From Candidatus Thiodiazotropha endoloripes (GTDB lineage: Bacteria > Pseudomonadota > Gammaproteobacteria > Chromatiales > Chromatiaceae), in the NCBI GenBank assembly GCA_001709035.1, contig LVKA01000008.1:992001-1056000 (forward strand): a stretch of 64,000 bases of DNA. Direction: 5' to 3'. Of this stretch, positions 1 through 8,940 are shown piece after piece; position 1 is the stretch's first letter, and each line of letters begins with the position of its first letter. Under the pieces are notes generated by a model, which was not told where the DNA came from, did no database searches, and was given only the letters and a program-made list of their open reading frames with translations. The translations under genes and the position numbers were made by a program.

Positions 1-561
1 AGTTTTCCCAGTATCGATCTGCGTCTGGATGTGACCAATCGTGAGCGGTTGATGAGCCTGCTGCAGAATAATGAGACCGATCTGGTGCTGATGGGGCGGC
101 CTCCGGGGGATATCGATCTGGAATTCAAGCCTTTCATGGATAACCCTTTGGTGGTGATCGCACCACCGGGCCACCCTTTGCAGAATCAACGGAATATTCC
201 TGCCAAGCGTTTAAGTGAAGAGGTTTTCATCATGCGTGAGGCGGGGTCGGGCACGCGATTGGCCATGGAGCGCTATTTCGACGAGCAGCAGATTGAGATC
301 AGACCCGGTATGCAGATGACCCGTAATGAAGCGATCAAGCAAGCGGTACGTGCGGGGATGGGGCTGGGTGTGGTCTCCACCCACACGATCGAGCTCGAGC
401 TGGAGACAGGGCGCTTGGTGGTGCTCGATATCGAAGGTTTTCCACTGCAGCGCCACTGGTACCTGGTTTACCGTAAAAACAAGCGCTTATCTCCGGCTGC
501 CCGGGCATTTTTCGATTTTGTGATGGCGGAAGCCCAGCACATCAAAGATGCGCCGGTTTGA
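1..561 (+). CDS. LysR-family transcriptional regulator, CbbR-like (5' truncated by window)
   Basis: The reading frame is open from base 1, so the N-terminal helix-turn-helix lies outside the window and only about 186 C-terminal residues are seen. They form the effector-binding half of a LysR regulator: a segment typical of CbbR proteins (REAGSGTR, then ERYF), the stretch NEAIKQAVRAGMGLGVVS, and a tail ending in FFDFVM. CbbR proteins activate Calvin-cycle genes in response to metabolites, and a phosphoribulokinase gene lies about 6 kb away. The CbbR assignment rests on sequence resemblance; another LysR subfamily is possible. Confidence 0.8.
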   Translation, partial: SFPSIDLRLDVTNRERLMSLLQNNETDLVLMGRPPGDIDLEFKPFMDNPLVVIAPPGHPLQNQRNIPAKRLSEEVFIMREAGSGTRLAMERYFDEQQIEIRPGMQMTRNEAIKQAVRAGMGLGVVSTHTIELELETGRLVVLDIEGFPLQRHWYLVYRKNKRLSPAARAFFDFVMAEAQHIKDAPV

Positions 562-595
562 ATGCAGGAGTGGCAGTGAAAGGGTATAATCACCA

Positions 596-676
596 TTTAA
601 GGTCCACTGTTTCACGGCGTCGCTGCAACAGGCCGGTTTTTCCCCTTGCAGCGGTGAAACAGCAGCGGACTTTAAA
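596..676. repeat. Long imperfect inverted repeat upstream of dxs
   Basis: Left arm 596-628 and right arm 646-676 are near-complementary over about 30 bp: TTTAAGGTCC...CTGTTTCAC...CGCTGCAA against TTGCAGCG...GTGAAACAG...GGACTTTAAA. The loop is 17 bases (629-645) and there are two small internal bulges. There is no T-run directly after it. It lies in the 220-bp gap before dxs. It could be a small palindromic repeat element, a processed hairpin, or the 3' end signal of the regulator. Confidence 0.7.
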
Positions 677-782
677 GCATTCTGCCGATTCTAGATTCGA
701 TCATAGGTTTCTGCAGTAGAGGGGCTGTCGGGCAGAGGGCAGCTTCAATTTCAGACTGTATCATCAAGGAGCCATCCTAATC

Positions 783-2693
783 ATGTCAGATCAGGGCACG
801 ACGGGTAACACCCCCAAGAGCATGGGTGACTATCCAATCCTGAGCCAGGTTAACTACCCGGGTGATTTGCGTAAGCTGGACCCGATCAAGCTGCGTCCAC
901 TGGCGGTGGAAATGCGGCGATTTCTCATCGACAGTGTAGCTCAGACCGGAGGGCATCTGGCGGCTGGATTGGGGGTAGTGGAGCTGACCATTGCCCTGCA
1001 CTATGTGTTCAATACCCCCTATGACCGGCTGATCTGGGATGTGGGTCATCAGGCCTATCCACACAAGATTCTCACCGGGCGGCGCGAACGTATGGGGAGC
1101 CTGCGTAAAAAAGGTGGGCTATCCGGTTTTCCCAAGCGTAGCGAGAGTGACTATGACGCCTTCGGCACCGGCCACTCCAGCACCTCCATCGGTGCCGCAC
1201 TGGGTATGGCGGTGGCCGCCAAACAGAAGGGGGAGAACCGCAAGGTTGTCGCCATCATCGGCGATGGCGCCATGGGGGCCGGGATGGCCTTTGAGGCCCT
1301 CAATCAGGCTGGCGCCCTGGATCAGGATCTGCTGGTGATCCTCAATGACAACGATATGTCGATCTCCGAACCCGTGGGTGGGTTCAGTAATCACCTGGCG
1401 AAACTGCTCTCCGGCAAGGTCTATACCAGCATGCGTGAGGGTGGCAAATCTGCGCTCAGCCATCTGCCCCACCAGTTAAGCGATCTGGTGGGCAAATGGG
1501 AGGAGCATATGAAGGGCATGGTGATGCCAGGCACCCTGTTTGAAGAGATGGGCTTTAACTATATCGGTCCCATCGAAGGGCATGACTTCGATACCCTGAT
1601 CACCACGCTGCACAACATGCGGCATATGCGTGGCCCCCGTCTGCTGCATGTGGTGACCCAGAAGGGTAAGGGCTATATCCCGGCAGAGCAGGATCCCTGT
1701 GTCTACCATGGGGTGACTCCGTTCGATCCGGCCACCGGCAAAATGGAGAAAGGTACCAGCAGCAAGACCTATACCCAGGTATTCGGTGATTGGTTATGTC
1801 ATGTTGCCGAGCAGGATGAAAAGCTGGTCGCCATCACACCGGCCATGAGTGAAGGCTCTGGCATGGTGACCTATGCCAAACGTTTTCCACAGCGCTATTT
1901 TGACGTGGGAATCGCCGAACAGCATGCGCTCACCTTCGCGGCCGGCCTCGCCTGTGAGGGGTTGAAGCCGGTGGTGGCGATCTACTCCACTTTTCTGCAG
2001 CGGGCCTATGATCAGTTGATCCACGATGTGGCCCTGCAAAATCTGGATGTCACCCTGGCTGTGGATCGGGCCGGGCAGGTTGGTGCTGACGGGGCGACAC
2101 ATGCGGGTTGTTTCGACCTGAGTTATGTCCGCAGTCTGCCCAATATGGTGATCATGGCTCCAGGGGATGAGCAGGAGTGTGATCGTCTGCTGCAAACCGG
2201 CTATGAGTATGAGGGGCCTGCGATGATCCGCTACCCCAGAGGAGCCGGTCCGGGGGTTGAGGTCGAGGTCGGATCAGCCGCATTGGAGGTCGGTAAGGGT
2301 GAAATCAGACGTACCGGCAAACAGGTGGCTCTGCTGGTGTTTGGCAGTCTGCTTGCCACCGCCCAGCAGGTTGCCGATCACCTCGATGCCACGCTGTTGA
2401 ATATGCGTTTCATCAAACCGCTGGATGAGGCTCTGGTGCGGGAGATGGCTGCCAGCCATGAAATTCTGGTCACGCTTGAGGAGAATGTGGTTCAAGGTGG
2501 TGCCGGCTCTGCGGTCAACGAGTTCCTTGCGGCCAAGGGTATTCAAGTCAATCTGATCAATCTGGGGTTGCCCGATCGTTACCTGGATCATGCCAGTCAT
2601 CAGGAGCAGTTGACGGAAGCCGGATTGGACTATGCGGGTATCCTCTCGGCCATTGAAAGGGTCAGTCATTCATCCAAGTTGCGTCTGGTCTGA
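783..2693 (+). CDS. dxs: 1-deoxy-D-xylulose-5-phosphate synthase
   Basis: Condenses pyruvate and glyceraldehyde 3-phosphate to 1-deoxy-D-xylulose 5-phosphate, the first step of the MEP isoprenoid pathway and a precursor for thiamine and pyridoxal; cytoplasmic and TPP-dependent. The protein is 636 aa, the usual length. It shows H89 in the [10 protein letters not shown] motif, the TPP/Mg site GDGAMGAG at 160-167 with a later N189, and the catalytic glutamate E379 in [15 protein letters not shown]. The transketolase pyrimidine-binding and C-terminal domains follow. The start ATG follows AAGGAGCC (769-776). gloB begins 6 bases after the stop, so the two are probably co-transcribed. Confidence 0.97.
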   Translation: MSDQGTTGNTPKSMGDYPILSQVNYPGDLRKLDPIKLRPLAVEMRRFLIDSVAQTGGHLAAGLGVVELTIALHYVFNTPYDRLIWDVGHQAYPHKILTGRRERMGSLRKKGGLSGFPKRSESDYDAFGTGHSSTSIGAALGMAVAAKQKGENRKVVAIIGDGAMGAGMAFEALNQAGALDQDLLVILNDNDMSISEPVGGFSNHLAKLLSGKVYTSMREGGKSALSHLPHQLSDLVGKWEEHMKGMVMPGTLFEEMGFNYIGPIEGHDFDTLITTLHNMRHMRGPRLLHVVTQKGKGYIPAEQDPCVYHGVTPFDPATGKMEKGTSSKTYTQVFGDWLCHVAEQDEKLVAITPAMSEGSGMVTYAKRFPQRYFDVGIAEQHALTFAAGLACEGLKPVVAIYSTFLQRAYDQLIHDVALQNLDVTLAVDRAGQVGADGATHAGCFDLSYVRSLPNMVIMAPGDEQECDRLLQTGYEYEGPAMIRYPRGAGPGVEVEVGSAALEVGKGEIRRTGKQVALLVFGSLLATAQQVADHLDATLLNMRFIKPLDEALVREMAASHEILVTLEENVVQGGAGSAVNEFLAAKGIQVNLINLGLPDRYLDHASHQEQLTEAGLDYAGILSAIERVSHSSKLRLV

Positions 2694-2699
2694 GTTACG

Positions 2700-3479
2700 A
2701 TGCTGCAGATCACCCCAATCAAAGCCTTTGATGACAACTACATCTGGACACTGAGAAATCCCGGCGCCTCAACGGCTGTTGCTGTTGACCCTGGAGATGA
2801 AACTCCACTGCTCGACTGGCTGCAGGAAAACTCACTGACGCTGAGCGCGGTACTGATCACCCATCGCCACTATGATCACGTGGGAGGGGTTCCGGAACTG
2901 CGGACGGCGTTTCCCGACCTGAAGGTTTTCGGTCCTGCCGGGGAGTCGATCAAAGGGGTAACTGAGCCTCTGCATGAGGGGGATCGGCCGCTGATTCCGG
3001 GTCTGGATGCAGATTTTCAAGTACTTGAGGTGCCTGGCCATACCGCCGGACATATTGCTTATCTGGGTGAGCAGGCGCTGTTTTGTGGCGATACTCTGTT
3101 CGCTGCAGGCTGTGGACGGGTATTCGATGGCACGATGGCGCAACTGGCGAACTCATTGCAGAGGATTGCGCAACTGCCGGCAGAAACCAAAATCTATTGC
3201 GCCCACGAATACACCCTCGACAATCTGGGCTTTGCCCGTTGGGTGGAGCCTCAAAGTGAGGCGGTCATGCAGCGTATTGAAACCGAACAGGGTAAACGAC
3301 AAAACGGCGAGCCGACCCTGCCCTCTAGTCTGCAGCTTGAGTTGGCGACCAATCCTTTTCTACGCACTCAGGTTCCATCGGTAGTGGCGGCAGCGGAAAA
3401 AGTTGTTGGAAAAACCTTGACCGATCACGCAGAAATTTTTAAGGTTATCCGTCAATGGAAGGATAGGGAATATGATTGA
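2700..3479 (+). CDS. gloB: Hydroxyacylglutathione hydrolase (glyoxalase II)
   Basis: Hydrolyses S-lactoylglutathione to lactate and glutathione, the second step of methylglyoxal detoxification. The 259-aa protein is a metallo-beta-lactamase-fold enzyme with the two-metal motif THRHYDH at 54-60 (usual family form THHHxDH; the second His is Arg, which does not remove an expected metal ligand of the THxHxDH core). It also has PGHTAGH near 113, FCGDTLF with the bridging Asp near 133, and CAHEYT near 171. The C-terminal glyoxalase II domain is present. The gene starts 6 bases after dxs, so translation is likely coupled. Confidence 0.95.
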   Translation: MLQITPIKAFDDNYIWTLRNPGASTAVAVDPGDETPLLDWLQENSLTLSAVLITHRHYDHVGGVPELRTAFPDLKVFGPAGESIKGVTEPLHEGDRPLIPGLDADFQVLEVPGHTAGHIAYLGEQALFCGDTLFAAGCGRVFDGTMAQLANSLQRIAQLPAETKIYCAHEYTLDNLGFARWVEPQSEAVMQRIETEQGKRQNGEPTLPSSLQLELATNPFLRTQVPSVVAAAEKVVGKTLTDHAEIFKVIRQWKDREYD

Positions 3480-3627
3480 GGGGAGGGAGTCTCTATGATC
3501 GACTGTTCAATTATTCCTTCATCACTGGTCATCCGCTTGTGCCAATCATGACCAGGGCTCGAGTCCAACAGTGAATGTGACATGAGTTTATCAAGGAAAA
3601 AAGTACCGCCAAGTCAGGGAAGACCGT

Positions 3628-4764
3628 ATGACAACTGCTCCACAAACAGTCACCTTTGATCTTAAGCGTCTCCCCTTGGTGACGTTCACGCTGATTCTGA
3701 TCAACCTTTTTTTCTATTCGATTTGGCATCAACCAACCATAATCGGTTGCATCGATTGCGGTTTTTATACCGGTAAGTGGATCGGTCTGACGTTGGTCAG
3801 CCATATGTTTGTCCACGCAGGATTACTGAATCTCATCAGCAACCTGCTGTTCTTGGCGCTGCTGGGTTATATGACCGAGAGACTGCTTGGCCGTCATCTG
3901 TTTCTCGCCCTCTATCTGGGATCCGGCCTGGTGGTGACCATTTTGGCACTGATGTTTGTACCAGAGACCCTGGTTCCAGGATTTGGCACCTCCGGGGCGA
4001 TCTCGGGTGTGCTGGGGCTTTCGGCAGTGATTTTTGGTCATCGGCAGATTCCTCTGTTGAAACTGTCCAGTCGTTACACCAATGTACAGTCAATGCCGGT
4101 ATTCGGTTTGCTGCCACTTTGGATAAGCATCGAGTTTATTCAGTTCATGGTCTACTCCAACAGTCAGATGAACTACCTGGTGCATATCCTGGGTTTGCTG
4201 ATCGGTGCGGTGGTTGTGCTGGTGATCAAGAAAACTCATTGGGTGTCGAGTTTAAGTTTGTTTGATGGAGCAGCGATCGCCAAAGACATCGATGCTGAAT
4301 TGGATCGAGCCGGAGTCTATTTTGGTGAGCAACAATTCAGTGACGCATTGAAGGTACTCAGGCAAATCTATCGGGAGGCGTGTGGTGACTTGAGGTTTTT
4401 ATCGCTCTACTATCAGTGTGGACGGCATTTTCCACAACAAGAGGATGTACATCGGGCTGCGCGAAAAATCTTCAGTCTGCCTGAGCGTGATAGCAAAACC
4501 GTTGATCTGATAGTCAAGACTTATCGTAACTATATCCGTTTAGCCGAACCTGGGCCCAGGTTCAATGAATCGATGCTGTTTCATCTTGCCGATCTTTTTG
4601 TCGATCGTAAATGGGGTAGTGAGTTGGATAAGATCATGTTGCTGATGCGGAAGAAGCATGCGGCCTGTCTGTTCGACAGTAATCTGCCTTATCGGTATGC
4701 AAAGCTGCTGGATGAGCAGGGTCGAACCTCGGAAGGTCTCGATTACCTTAAAAACATCACCTAA
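3628..4764 (+). CDS. Rhomboid-family intramembrane serine protease with long C-terminal cytosolic domain
   Basis: An inner-membrane protease that cleaves transmembrane substrates. The first ~205 residues hold six hydrophobic segments. They show the rhomboid features: HMFVHAGLLNLISN near 59-72, the nucleophile motif GTSG at 120-123 (Ser122), and the catalytic histidine in VHILGLLIG (His186). Residues ~215-378 form a soluble helical region with repeat-like helices, perhaps TPR-like, so the protein is longer than a minimal bacterial rhomboid. No neighbour points to a substrate. The start ATG at 3628 is the first in frame and gives an N-terminal cytosolic segment. Confidence 0.88.
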   Translation: MTTAPQTVTFDLKRLPLVTFTLILINLFFYSIWHQPTIIGCIDCGFYTGKWIGLTLVSHMFVHAGLLNLISNLLFLALLGYMTERLLGRHLFLALYLGSGLVVTILALMFVPETLVPGFGTSGAISGVLGLSAVIFGHRQIPLLKLSSRYTNVQSMPVFGLLPLWISIEFIQFMVYSNSQMNYLVHILGLLIGAVVVLVIKKTHWVSSLSLFDGAAIAKDIDAELDRAGVYFGEQQFSDALKVLRQIYREACGDLRFLSLYYQCGRHFPQQEDVHRAARKIFSLPERDSKTVDLIVKTYRNYIRLAEPGPRFNESMLFHLADLFVDRKWGSELDKIMLLMRKKHAACLFDSNLPYRYAKLLDEQGRTSEGLDYLKNIT

Positions 4765-5257
4765 TGAATCTCCGTGTTGGTCGTCTCTGCGACACAGATG
4801 TTACAACAGTGAGGGACCACTCTGTAGCCTGCAGTGAAGCGATTGTTATGGGCCACAATCAGATGCAATTCACCGCAAAGATTCATAATCTGCACAAGGC
4901 AATATTAAACAGGCCTGAATGGTGCTTACTCTTACCCTGTTTGGTGGGGCATGGCCCCACCCTACGCTCTGAAATCAATGGTAGGGTGGGGCCATGCCCC
5001 ACCAAATACGTTTTGATTAAATACATTGAAGCCCATGGCGCGTACTGAGCCACCATCAGTTTTAATACTGATGGTAAGGTTAGTAATAGGGTGAAGCATT
5101 GCCATGATCATCGAATCTGCACAGACGCACTGATTTTTCCGGACAGCAGTGGCGGAAGGTTGGGATCCAGCTGCCTCACACCTGGAACTCCCCTCTACAC
5201 TATATTCCGACCGACTGACCGTCCTTTCTTCTGCTCAACACGTTCGATGTTTTGAGA
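4765..5257. other. Intergenic region with palindromic repeat copy
   Basis: No convincing gene. A 94-codon open frame (4764-5048) overlaps the rhomboid stop and runs straight through the palindromic repeat at 4940-5006; its sequence is low quality, so I do not call it. The rest is featureless. Confidence 0.6.
4940..5006. repeat. 67-bp palindromic repeat, copy 1 of 2
   Basis: Arms 4940-4965 and 4981-5006 are perfect 26-bp inverted repeats (starting TTTGGTGGGGCATGGCCCCA) around a 15-base loop. Each arm itself contains the palindrome TGGGGCATGGCCCCA. The same element recurs at 28564-28630 with two loop differences. This is typical of REP/BIME- or MITE-like elements scattered between genes. Confidence 0.92.
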
Positions 5258-6217
5258 CTAATCCTCCGGCACGCAGATCTTATTCCCGCCAACCGCTTTC
5301 AGTGTCCGGTAGAACAGAAAAGTGACAACCAGAGTCAGCACAGAGAGCAGCAGCCATCCAATAACAGCAAATCCTAACAGATCGGTTAATTCATACATCA
5401 GCAGGGTGGCAATGGTGATCGCAGCCAGTGGGAATGAGTAGGCCCACCAGGAGAGAAAGAACTGAAGTCTTGTAAAGCGAGGCGCCATACTCGCCAGCAG
5501 TAGGGTGAGGAACAGGCCGCTGTAGTAGAGCACATGGGCAAAGTTGTCCAATCCACCATTCAATTTCACGTAGGAGATGAAACCGACCGCCGGTGGTGCA
5601 ATAAGAATGAAGAAGGTTGGCATCAATTTATCCGGCAGCGGATTATGAAACAGAACCCGATAGATGATGATGGTCAACAGCACCATCCAGAAGACAATGC
5701 CGATACTGAAAAAGAACCAGGAGATTTCATTGTGTCCATGGGTGGTACCGGCCACCGGTACCAGCACATTACCAACCACAGGAATAAACCAGGCCGGGTT
5801 GATATGGTTGATCTCAAACTTGTCGTGATGAATCCAGATATTCATGACGTAGAGTGTGAAAGCGAGATGCAGTGCGCTGCCGATTGACCAGAGTAGATAG
5901 GAGATCGATGGTAGCGTCTGTAACAGGGTGATCGACAACAGAATCAGGCTGATGGATACCGCTGGAAAGAAGTTGAGTTTGACCGGGTGATTGAGTTCCT
6001 TTACCACCTGTTGCGGATATCGGAACAGTTTTATGCTGTAGAGCCCGACCAACAAGATAAAGATTAGGGCCGTGAAGGGGATCAGGGCCATATCGATACG
6101 GATCGGTAATTCGAATCCGCTTTGGGCTTTCTCCCAGGCGATACAGAGACCGGCCAAACCCATGACCATCGCAAAGAATGAGATCGGAAAGTGTGCAAGA
6201 CGTGGTGTTTCTTTCAT
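5258..6217 (-). CDS. SLAC1/TehA-type (TDT family) membrane transporter
   Basis: A polytopic inner-membrane protein with about ten hydrophobic helices. Its beginning (FPISFFAMVMGLAGLCIAW) and the later FFLSWWAYSFPLAAITIA are characteristic of the tellurite-resistance/dicarboxylate transporter and SLAC1 anion-channel family. The open frame extends to 6301, but the first 28 codons look non-coding and the family signature begins at the ATG at 6217, giving 319 aa. It is on the same strand as and downstream of prk, but a strong terminator (6342-6376) separates them. The substrate cannot be read from sequence; monocarboxylate/dicarboxylate, sulfite or other anions are all possible. Confidence 0.85.
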   Translation of the reverse strand: MKETPRLAHFPISFFAMVMGLAGLCIAWEKAQSGFELPIRIDMALIPFTALIFILLVGLYSIKLFRYPQQVVKELNHPVKLNFFPAVSISLILLSITLLQTLPSISYLLWSIGSALHLAFTLYVMNIWIHHDKFEINHINPAWFIPVVGNVLVPVAGTTHGHNEISWFFFSIGIVFWMVLLTIIIYRVLFHNPLPDKLMPTFFILIAPPAVGFISYVKLNGGLDNFAHVLYYSGLFLTLLLASMAPRFTRLQFFLSWWAYSFPLAAITIATLLMYELTDLLGFAVIGWLLLSVLTLVVTFLFYRTLKAVGGNKICVPED

Positions 6218-6341
6218 GGGTTTGATTCCGGGATGGGCCAGCGTTAATTGTTGACTGAAATGGTAAGTTAAGAGGATGGTCGGGACATTGAAAATTCTCA
6301 AAACCCCTGGGATCCATCTGGGTATGGAGAGGTTGGCGGGA

Positions 6342-6376
6342 TAAAAAAAGCCGCCAAGCCGGGAGGCAGGGCGGCT
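6342..6376 (-). terminator. Rho-independent terminator of prk
   Basis: On the minus strand, AGCCGCC and GGCGGCT form a 7-bp GC-rich stem followed by a run of seven T. It lies just past the prk stop codon. Confidence 0.9.
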
Positions 6377-6398
6377 GTCTGGTTTGAGCGGTGTGAAA

Positions 6399-7271
6399 TC
6401 AGACGTTACGGGCGTCCATCATGCGCTCAATGATCGGCTGCAGGACGATCTCCATTGAGAATCCCATCTTGCCGCCAGGCACAACAATGGAGTTGCGCCG
6501 AGACATGAAGGAGCCTTCAATCATCGACAGCAGATAAGGAAAGTTGATATCGAACTTCTTCGGATCACTGAAACGAATTACAACAAAGCTCTCATCCGGT
6601 GTCGGAATATCGCGGGCGATAAAGGGGTTCGAGGTATCCACCGTCGGTACCCGCTGGAAGTTGATGTCTGTGCGGGAGAACTGGGGCGTAATGTGGTTGA
6701 TGTAGTCCGGCATGCGTCGCATGATGGTATCGACGATCGCCTCTTCGCTGTAGCCCCGCTCTGCGTTGTCCCGGAAAATCTTCTGGATCCACTCCAGGTT
6801 GACGATCGGTACCACGCCAACACCCAGATCGACATGTTTGGCAACATCCGTTTCACCATCCACAACCATTCCGTGCAGGCCTTCATAGAACAGCAGATCG
6901 GTACCCTGATTAATCTCCTCCCAGGGAGTGAACTCACCAGGTTTCTGATCACAGCCGAGTCGGGCATTGTGTTCAGCGGCTTCTTCCGGGCTATGGAGGT
7001 AGTAGCGTTTGTTGCCGCTGCCGGTTGCACCGTAGGTCTTGAAGAGCTCTGCGATCTTATCAAAATGGTTGGCTTCTGGGCCAAAATGGCTGAGACCATT
7101 TGCCATTTTCTCACGCATTTCCACACGGGTATAGCGGTGAAAGCTGTCGCCTTCTACGACGGCGGGTTTGATGCCGTCACGATAGAAGATGTGCTCGAAT
7201 GCACGTTTAACAGTTGTGGTGCCAGCGCCTGATGAGCCGGTTACGGCCACCACTGGATGCTTCTTTGACAT
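6399..7271 (-). CDS. prk: Phosphoribulokinase
   Basis: Phosphorylates ribulose 5-phosphate to ribulose 1,5-bisphosphate, the CO2 acceptor of the Calvin-Benson cycle; its presence marks autotrophic potential. From the ATG at 7271 the protein is 290 aa, the usual length of the class I proteobacterial enzyme. It shows the P-loop GSSGAGTT at 12-19, VVEGDSFHRYTR with the substrate-binding region, DLLFYEGLHGM with the Walker B-like acidic residues, and RRMPDYINHITPQFSRTDINFQRVP. The ATG is preceded by GGAGAAGCAC, which fixes the start; the frame is open further upstream (to 7376) but unsupported. No RuBisCO gene is in the window. Confidence 0.97.
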   Translation of the reverse strand: MSKKHPVVAVTGSSGAGTTTVKRAFEHIFYRDGIKPAVVEGDSFHRYTRVEMREKMANGLSHFGPEANHFDKIAELFKTYGATGSGNKRYYLHSPEEAAEHNARLGCDQKPGEFTPWEEINQGTDLLFYEGLHGMVVDGETDVAKHVDLGVGVVPIVNLEWIQKIFRDNAERGYSEEAIVDTIMRRMPDYINHITPQFSRTDINFQRVPTVDTSNPFIARDIPTPDESFVVIRFSDPKKFDINFPYLLSMIEGSFMSRRNSIVVPGGKMGFSMEIVLQPIIERMMDARNV

Positions 7272-7872
7272 GTGCTTCTCCCTAATCTGATCATTGTAAT
7301 GGTTATGTCCGGTGTCCCCTCTTGGGGGTGATTTTTCTCTGTCCGGACCGCATATTGTTGAAAAAATGGTTGCCAACTATAACACGGCATTTCCCCAATA
7401 CCAGAGATTTGGCGGCACAGAACCACCCTTCGGTTTAACCTTTTTCACCAAGTCATTCGGCTATCCGGCGGATAAAAATATCATGCTGCGATGCAATATC
7501 CGCATTGCTTCCGAAGCCTCGGTTATGCCCTGGGTAGGGTATTCGGAATTTAACACGATATGGTGTATTTAGCCGCAAATGTCCGCATATTTACTGCAAA
7601 TATCATGCAGATTTCCCAATATTGTTATGTCTCTGTTGTCTGCTTGATTGGGCGCTTAGCCATGACATTTTCGGGGTTGCGCTGACGACTCGGAATCATT
7701 GTGCCTCGCCAGTGACCCGGTTCAGCGGCTACTCATGAAACTCTGTTTATACGCAATGACTTGCGATCTTCTGCGGTTCTGCATTCCGTTTATTCGTGGC
7801 AAAAGACCCGCAATCGGCTGGGAGAAGGGTGTTGAGCCACCATGGCCCAACGAATCTTCAGTGCATAGTCAA

Positions 7873-7885
7873 GTGAATATGTCAC
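7873..7885. promoter_or_regulatory. GTGA-N5-TCAC dyad upstream of the 7977 gene
   Basis: GTGAATATGTCAC, 92 bp before the 7977 start. The longer string CAAGTGAATATGTCACA occurs identically at 8736-8752, upstream of the sugar transferase, and a closely related site, TGTGAATATTTCACA, lies at 20771-20785. Three copies near accessory or secreted-protein genes suggest a shared regulator. CRP-family sites normally have a 6-base spacer, so the protein is unknown. Confidence 0.5.
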
Positions 7886-7917
7886 ATCGGGCGGATGCGC
7901 CTTTGCCTGGCTGGGAA

Positions 7918-7932
7918 TGGCTTTCGTGCTGC
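7918..7932 (+). promoter_or_regulatory. Possible sigma-54 (-24/-12) promoter, weak
   Basis: TGGC-N7-CTGC, one mismatch from the TGGC-N7-TTGC core, 45 bases before the start of the 7977 gene and 33 bases after the GTGA-N5-TCAC dyad. It could occur by chance. Confidence 0.3.
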
Positions 7933-7976
7933 ATGCTATCTGGGCAGGCTCGCATCCAAGGCTTTAGGACAAGCTA

Positions 7977-8621
7977 ATGAAAAATAATATAACCATTCCA
8001 GAGAAGGGGGAGGCGGGAGCAGACGAACTGATCCTTGCCCGAAGCGTTCTGTTGGCAAACATGTTTTCCGGAAAAGTGCCACCGGAGGATATTTTACGCT
8101 GTGTGCGCCGCTATTCAGAGGTCACTCACTGGGAAGAAGTTTTGTGCGCGGCAATCTACCCGAAAGCAGGAAAGCTCATCGCCATCGTCAGCCGACGCCA
8201 GCCTGATGGCTACAGTGGCATTCTGCGACGCCATGGGTCGGTGCAGTACGTAAGATTTTTTATTGACTGGGGAGATCAATCCGGTTTTCAGGCATTGGGG
8301 TTGAGCCATTTCAAGGTCTGTGATGCTACGCCGGATGAGTCCGAGGATCAGTTTCCGGTGTGTCATCTGGTGTCACTCGGTTTCAATGCTGATCGTTATT
8401 GGGAGTCGTTGATGCAAGGCTATCGGCCGGTCGTCCGGGCCGTGCTTTCGTGGAATCAGGTGCCAGAGTTGGATCCGGAGTTCGTACCTGTTTTCGGTAA
8501 TCGAATCGATTCCCAGATTCAGGTCGAATCAGAGAAAGAGCTGCTGTTCCATTTCAAGATGCCGATCCGCGGTAGTCAACAGGGGGAAGGGCGACCACCC
8601 TGTGTGATGAGCGTGAGCTAG
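7977..8621 (+). CDS. Hypothetical protein, 214 aa, unrecognised family
   Basis: A soluble protein without signal peptide or membrane segment. Residues ~78-100 (GYSGILRRHGSVQYVRFFIDWG) look like beta strands. A second block around 135-180 contains VVRAVLSWNQVPELDPEFVPVFGNRIDSQI, a pattern I have seen in uncharacterised bacterial beta-rich proteins but cannot name. The ATG is preceded by AGGACA at a workable spacing. It stands alone between two repeat-bearing gaps. The preceding dyad is shared with the gene at 8941, so the two may be co-regulated. Confidence 0.7.
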   Translation: MKNNITIPEKGEAGADELILARSVLLANMFSGKVPPEDILRCVRRYSEVTHWEEVLCAAIYPKAGKLIAIVSRRQPDGYSGILRRHGSVQYVRFFIDWGDQSGFQALGLSHFKVCDATPDESEDQFPVCHLVSLGFNADRYWESLMQGYRPVVRAVLSWNQVPELDPEFVPVFGNRIDSQIQVESEKELLFHFKMPIRGSQQGEGRPPCVMSVS

Positions 8622-8940
8622 CCAGCCCCGGCTGTACCTTAGTGGGTACTGCTTTGTCAGCTCACCCTGATAATAAGCAGCACTAACAGATTCCCCCGCC
8701 ACTCTATCGGCAGTAGCAGATCAATCCTTAGTGACAAGTGAATATGTCACACATTCTGAGTGTTCCATTCGATAACTTCCCAGGCCTGGGATTTGAAATC
8801 ATAAAGTCATACCAGACGGAAGCGGCGCCGCAGAAGCAGAGAATGAATCGTTTCAATGGATAAAAAGTCTGGTACAGCCAAGTGAATCGGCTGAGTTGGG
8901 TAAGGAAGCCCAAACCTACAAAACAGACGGGGAGAGGAAG
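8622..8940. other. Intergenic region upstream of the sugar transferase
   Basis: No gene. It contains the dyad GTGAATATGTCAC at 8738-8750 and the ribosome-binding site of the next gene (8929-8936). Nothing else stands out. Confidence 0.6.
8738..8750. promoter_or_regulatory. GTGA-N5-TCAC dyad upstream of the sugar transferase
   Basis: GTGAATATGTCAC, identical to the site at 7873-7885 including the flanking CAA and A, 190 bp before the 8941 start. Confidence 0.5.

Larger units (their letters stand above)
7272..7976. other. Gene-poor region upstream of prk and of the 7977 gene
   Basis: It holds two open frames (7312-7572 and 7699-7977) that lack a convincing start or recognisable protein character; I do not call them. 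It contains a dyad, GCAAT-N6-ATTGC, at 7493-7508 that could be a LysR-type operator for prk, and short CGCAAATG-type repeat debris near 7575. The last 110 bp carry a GTGA-N5-TCAC dyad and a weak sigma-54-like motif, listed separately. Confidence 0.5.

Noticed and set aside
4764-5048. 94-codon open frame after the rhomboid gene
   Set aside because: It crosses the palindromic repeat and has no protein character.
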